A stretch of 64,000 nt of DNA from Myrica gale. Taxonomy: Eukaryota; Streptophyta; Magnoliopsida; Fagales; Myricaceae. Below the pieces are notes generated by a model, which saw only the letters and a program-made list of their open reading frames with translations, was not told the DNA's origin and did not search any database. Below are positions 59,627 through 64,000 of this stretch, piece by piece. The position numbers and the translations under genes are program-made. The stretch is from NCBI GenBank assembly GCA_963930655.1, contig OZ005601.1, positions 10,598,001-10,662,000 on the forward strand, in the 5' to 3' direction. Numbering within the stretch: the first letter of the stretch is position 1; each line of letters opens with the position of its first letter.

Positions 59627-61147
59627 ATGGCCTTGGCGACTCTTGACGTTGGTGAGGTTGCTCACGTTGGTGAGGCTGTGGCAGATGCAACGCAAGGCCC
59701 CCTGTTGGGATCTAGCGTCTTGGAGACCCCGGAGTCACAGATGGGGGTACCAGAGAAGATTGTAGTGGAGTCATGTGATGAGGACACTGATGTTGAGATT
59801 TCTAAGGGTGATCAAGTGAGGAGTTTTGAGCCATCGTGCCATCCCCGGAGTAGACGTTGGTTGGGATTAGAAGCTGAGAACATACGGTTGAGGGAGGAGT
59901 TGGAGGTTCTCCGCAGCAGCCATAAGGTGAGACAGGTGAGTCGAGCCCGGTCAGGAAGAAGGGGTCGCGGACGGTCGGGCCGACCTAGCTCCAAGCAACC
60001 CCCTGCGCACCCTGTACAGCGTCCTTTTGGAGGTCCAACAAATGATCCTGAAAAGAAGCAACCGGAGGAGAGGAGGACTTATGCGGCCATGGCGGCTGGT
60101 CATAAAGCACCCACACTGCCTCGAGCTAGCCTTATGAAATTGAGTTATGTTCCACCATCGCTTGAGGACGGGAAGGTGGTTGTTAAACCACACGAGGGAC
60201 TTAGGGAAAAAGGCTGCAAAGATTGGGAATTTACATTGGTGGGGCATTTTATTGGTCAGAAACTTAGCTACCTCACAGTTAACTCTATTGCTAGGAAATT
60301 GTGGGGGGCTGATGGACTAACAGATGTTCTGTCGACTGAGAATGGGTTTTTCTTCCTTAAATTTACCAGTGAGGCAGCAGTGGAAAAAATTATAGAGGGA
60401 GGGCCATGGCACATGGTTAATCGACCTTTCTTCTTGAGAAGATGGCAGCCCAACTTGTCACTCCTGAAACAAGAGTTGCAAAAACTCCCTTTATGGGTGA
60501 AGTTGAGAGGGGTGCCTTTAGAGTATTGGACTGATGAAGGGTTGAGTACGGTAGCTAGTGGAGTTGGGAGACCCCTCTATACTGATCAGCGAACCATGGA
60601 AAAGACAAGAATAGACTTCGCGCGAATTTGCATTGAGATGGATGCATCTAAAGAACCTGTGACGGAATTTGAGATTCAGGAAATGGATGGCCACTCTTTT
60701 ACGGTGTATGTTGACTACGATTGGATGCCTGAAAGGTGTATAACATGTGATTGCTTTGGCCACGCTCTTGCCTCTTGCCCCAAACGACGCAATGTTACTC
60801 AACCAGAGGAGAAGAGGCCATCACCTGAGGAGTGGACAGAAGTTCCGCTGAAGAACAAAGGCAAGACAGTAGCGGCCACCCATTTGGAGTCTACGAAGAA
60901 GTTGGAGGGTTTGGACAAGCTGGGTATGGCTGACTTACCAGCAGGAAGGGTTTCAACACCAAACAATGCGTTGGTTCCACTCTCTATGGATGGGGTATTG
61001 AGTATTGAAGAACCTGACTCCTCGCCGATCCTGAGCAACAATTTAGCCAACTTGGCAAAGGATTCACTCAGCAAAGATGTCACTGGTCGACCACCTAGTA
61101 GGGCTCGCAAAAAAAGCCCTAACTCCTCAGGCAGGAGGAAGAAATAG
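59627..61147 (+). CDS. LINE ORF1 protein with DUF4283 and CCHC knuckle
   Basis: A 506-residue frame from ATG 59627 to TAG 61147. The N-terminus is acidic, then basic (RARSGRRGRGRSGRP around 107-120). Residues about 196-340 are a DUF4283 domain (WEFTLVGHFIG, FFFLKFTSEAAVEKIIEGGP, WHMVNRPFFLRRW), typical of plant L1-type ORF1. A zinc knuckle follows at 371-384 (CITCDCFGHALASC, C-x2-C-x4-H-x4-C). ORF1 protein binds the element's RNA. No stops or frameshifts are seen. The frame lies in the inverted half, upstream of the endonuclease frame by 44 nt. Confidence 0.9.
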   Translation: MALATLDVGEVAHVGEAVADATQGPLLGSSVLETPESQMGVPEKIVVESCDEDTDVEISKGDQVRSFEPSCHPRSRRWLGLEAENIRLREELEVLRSSHKVRQVSRARSGRRGRGRSGRPSSKQPPAHPVQRPFGGPTNDPEKKQPEERRTYAAMAAGHKAPTLPRASLMKLSYVPPSLEDGKVVVKPHEGLREKGCKDWEFTLVGHFIGQKLSYLTVNSIARKLWGADGLTDVLSTENGFFFLKFTSEAAVEKIIEGGPWHMVNRPFFLRRWQPNLSLLKQELQKLPLWVKLRGVPLEYWTDEGLSTVASGVGRPLYTDQRTMEKTRIDFARICIEMDASKEPVTEFEIQEMDGHSFTVYVDYDWMPERCITCDCFGHALASCPKRRNVTQPEEKRPSPEEWTEVPLKNKGKTVAATHLESTKKLEGLDKLGMADLPAGRVSTPNNALVPLSMDGVLSIEEPDSSPILSNNLANLAKDSLSKDVTGRPPSRARKKSPNSSGRRKK

Positions 61148-61191
61148 GTGCTCTTTTTCTGTGTATTGTTCCCCTTTTTTTGTGTATTTTT

Positions 61192-62286
61192 ATGCTGTTT
61201 AGTTGCTGGAATATACGGGGTCTAAATGACCCTCTAAAACAAAGTGAACTTCAGAATTTCATCACTCAAAAGGATGTTTCATTTATGGGTATTGTTGAGA
61301 CAAAAGTTAGAGATGAAAATATCAACTCAGTGTGCAATTTTGTGGCGAAATCTTGGTCGTTTGAAACTAATTTTGGTGTTGCTACTGGTGGTCGAATCCT
61401 GATTATGTGGAATTCTGATGTGCTGGATGTTCGGATCCTCTGTAGGACTGACCAAATTATTCATTGTGAAGTGTGTGATAGAATTAATGACTGGAAGTGC
61501 TTGATTTCTGTGGTGTATGCTGTGAATAACCCCGAAGGTAGGAAGGGTCTATGGGATTCTATATCTCATCTTTCCCAAGATGATACTCCCTGGATGTTGA
61601 TGGGGGATTTTAATGTGATACGCTCTCCTACTGAAAATATGGGGGGCTCAGATAACTGGCCTCAATGGATGAATGATTTAGATAACTGCCTGTGCGAAAA
61701 TGGGCTAGAGGACTTGAAGTTCACGGGGCAGGTTTTCACTTGGTATAACAAACAACAAGCCTCTCCCATCATGCGCAAATTAGATAGAGTTGTTGTGAAC
61801 CGGAGTTGGGAGGATTTGTTCACTGCATCTGAGGCTGTTTTTCTTCCTTCGGGTATTTCTGACCACTCACCCATGGTGGTCCGGTTGAAAGTCCTGCCGA
61901 AATACCCACGAACCTTCGCCTTTTTTAACATGTGGTGTGATCACCCGGAGTACATGAATCTGGTTGCAGAGGTCTGGCAGCAGGAAGTCTCTGGCACTCC
62001 CATGTTCCAGCTTTATACAAAGTTGAAATTGCTGAAACGGGAGCTCAAAAAGTTCAATAAAACTCATTTCTCCAATTTATCCAATCGAGTGCAGGAGGCT
62101 AAGCATGCGCTTCATGAAGTCCAGGTAGAGATGCAGAGGTCTCCCTCTGCTGGTGTGCTGCAACAGGAGACAGCTTTGACTAAGGAGTATGTTAGACTGC
62201 GGCGAGATGAGGAGTCTCTCCTTCGCCAAAAATCCAGAATTCAATGGCTCAACTTGGGGGATCAAAACTCCAAATGTCTCTATTAA
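61192..62286 (+). pseudogene. LINE ORF2, endonuclease part
   Basis: The frame starts at ATG 61192 (MLFSCWNIRGLNDP) and encodes an APE-type endonuclease that nicks target DNA for priming. It shows ETKV, MGDFNVI and SDHSPMV, the usual metal-binding and catalytic blocks, and then the linker with QWLNLGDQNSK, the phrase that normally precedes reverse transcriptase. At 62275 the sequence leaves the LINE and the frame ends at TAA 62286. The missing reverse transcriptase lies on the other strand at 59581-57009, so the break is the inversion point rather than a loss. Confidence 0.9.
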
Positions 62287-62301
62287 GGAATAATAGAGAC
62301 A
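62275..62301. repeat. Junction palindrome at the LINE inversion
   Basis: TGTCTCTATTA (62275-62285) and TAATAGAGACA (62291-62301) are inverted copies around a 5-bp loop, at the border between antisense endonuclease and the extra 5' UTR copy. Confidence 0.8.
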
Positions 62302-62341
62302 CCGCTCCCCCAAGGCCCAGCTGCTGGGGGTATGGAGTTTT

Positions 62342-64000
62342 CATAACATTAAAAGTGCATAAACTTTGAACACGAATGTAATTAGATTAAATTTTATTTT
62401 GGTTACCCAAATAAGATTGACGAATTATGAACCATACTTTCCGATCGAAATGAATAGAGTTTGTCTGAGAAAAATGAAGAGAAACAAAACTGAAGGACCG
62501 AAAAAATGGGAAGAAAGGTCCGAATCTTACGACATGCGATGACATGCCCACTGTCTGTATGCTTCACACGTGGGCGCGCATGGAGGCTACGCATCTATTC
62601 GGTTCCCACAATTCGGTAGATTTTCAGAAACTCTTCCACCAAGAAGCCTCGAGCCTCGTTCATGTTGTTGCATTGGTGCATGCTGCATCAGTGCACACTA
62701 TCACTAATTGGTGATCAGTGACAGTGAAAGCTGTCTCTTTGTTTTCTCTGTCTATTCGAAATGACCTTCGACAGCTTGTTGAGTTACTCAAATGTCTGGC
62801 CAGGTTTATTCGAATGAACCAAAAAAAAAACCTGGGGATCAGTTCCATCATGACTTGAATGATTTGCTGTCCGACCCAAATATTCTCACAACTTCACAAG
62901 TATATAAATAGTAACTGTTTGGGGGGTCGTGGAGCTGGCCACTTGTTTTATCAGAGCTCCACTGTAACCTTCTGCAGGGAGAAACCAAATGCTTATAGCC
63001 TCTCCTGGAACGTCAAACTCGAACCCTCCAGAGTACCACATAGGAAAGTGAAGGACAGATCATGTGAAAAGCAGTTGTTGTTTTTCCAGTAGTCGTACAA
63101 GGGACATCATTATACAGAACTGTTGAACTCACATACATATCAAACCTATTTCTTGGTTAACATTACAATTCCCTGTTGCTTTGTGGAAGGCATTAACCAC
63201 CAGTTACTCCTGCACAAATCGCATATGGATTTTAGACACTAACATTAGAGACCGAACAAGAAACTTCAAGATGGTGAAACCCAATGAATTGAATTGAACT
63301 CTCACACAAGGAAGAAAGAAGAAAAGAAAGCACTTCCAAAACAAAGGATTCTTGAGATATGAATTTCAGTTGGTTAAAGTCTAATCCCCAATCAAGCAAC
63401 AAAACTACTCCGTATCCCTTTCATTTCGACGGGACGACTCCACCTCTACTCCTATCTTATGGAGGAAACACTAGCATGATGATGATGTAATATGAATATT
63501 ATACTCCCAAAAAGACTTGAATCATTGAAGAACATCCACTCCATGGTTTCCATGAATTTTGTTCTCTGAGCCTCCTTTTAACTCTCAAGTATTAGGAGAC
63601 ATATTATTTGACGTAAAATTAGAAATTTGACTCAGGTTCAAGCACCATGGCTGTTCTAAACAAAAGCAAAGTTTGAGACACAAGGAAAATTCAGCGCCCT
63701 GTGCTTTAACTAGGAGATTCCTCCAATAGATTTGAACAGAAATGGTTCTCCTAAAGCCTCATAGAAGTCATGTTCCACACCAGAATTATTTCCTTTTGTT
63801 TATGATCTATCTGATTCTGATAATGCCTCCGAGGGAAAAATATGAATTAAAATAAGAGGCTCTTCTGGAAGATGGCAACAGCAGGATGAGATTTTGCCAA
63901 ATCATGCCCCATCTGTAAGTAACAATATATCACCAACCAAGGCACCTTTTATTGAAATACCTAGTTGTGCTCAACAGCAATTTGCTACTGATAAGAGTGC
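62342..64000. other. Intergenic DNA to window end
   Basis: No reading frame with recognisable homology. A possible gene could begin beyond the window. Confidence 0.35.

Larger units (their letters stand above)
56863..62329 (-). mobile_element. LINE (L1-like) with inverted 5' half
   Basis: The insertion is bounded by GTATGGAGTTTT at 56851-56862 and 62330-62341 (an 11-12-bp TSD) and has a T run at 56859-56872, the poly(A) tail of a minus-strand element. The right-hand part (59582-62294) holds 5' UTR, ORF1 and the endonuclease part of ORF2 on the plus strand. The left part (59581-57009) holds the reverse transcriptase on the minus strand. The two halves meet head to head. A 36-nt copy of the 5' UTR is repeated in sense at 62330-62295. 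Confidence 0.88.

Noticed and set aside
59582..59690. First 36 codons of the 893-codon LINE frame
   Set aside because: They are the antisense of the LINE 5' UTR and ORF1 start created by the inversion, not reverse-transcriptase sequence.

Overview
This window comes from a flowering-plant nuclear genome, most likely a eudicot. It is AT-rich, with sparse intron-bearing genes separated by nested transposons. I could run no database search. Family names rest on protein motifs, element names on terminal inverted repeats (TIRs) and target-site duplications (TSDs) read by eye.

Host genes are few. Two neighbouring PHT1-type high-affinity phosphate transporters form a tandem duplication that includes their promoters. 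Copy 1 (4334-5944) is heavily broken. Copy 2 (8301-9925) has one 8-bp frameshifting duplication that looks like a transposon excision footprint. A third PHT1 gene (37311-38888) is intact, with a probable long intron in its 5' leader. A two-exon PEP carboxylase kinase gene (PPCK) lies on the minus strand at 45391-46562; its correct C-terminus needs a small second exon.

Most of the rest is mobile DNA. 1146-2730 and 3081-4078 are hAT-like elements, the second inserted at the edge of a phosphate-response (P1BS) motif in the copy 1 promoter. 10281-10451 is a GC-rich MITE with a 9-bp TSD beside a copia gag fragment. 11731-27191 is a 15.5-kb CACTA (En/Spm) element with an AGG TSD, decayed Tnp2/DUF4216 and Transposase_24 genes, and a decayed Transposase_32-type frame. 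Inside it is a second CACTA element (17966-23729, TSD TTT) carrying exons of a cyclin H gene, which makes it a gene-capturing CACTA. An 880-bp relative stands outside at 28016-28895. Smaller Mutator-like and foldback elements occur at 29904-31009, 34619-34850, 46888-47448 and about 50065-51500.

At the right end (about 56863-62329) is a near-complete LINE in which ORF1 plus the endonuclease half of ORF2 is inverted relative to the reverse-transcriptase half. It is flanked by an 11-12-bp TSD and has a poly(A) tail on the minus strand. This is the signature of twin priming, with an extra copy of the first 36 nt of the element.

The most notable structures are the cyclin H-carrying nested CACTA, the inverted LINE, and the PHT1 tandem pair with its insertion and footprint record. 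Many in-frame stops in the old elements look like C-to-T transitions, as expected for methylated, silenced DNA.
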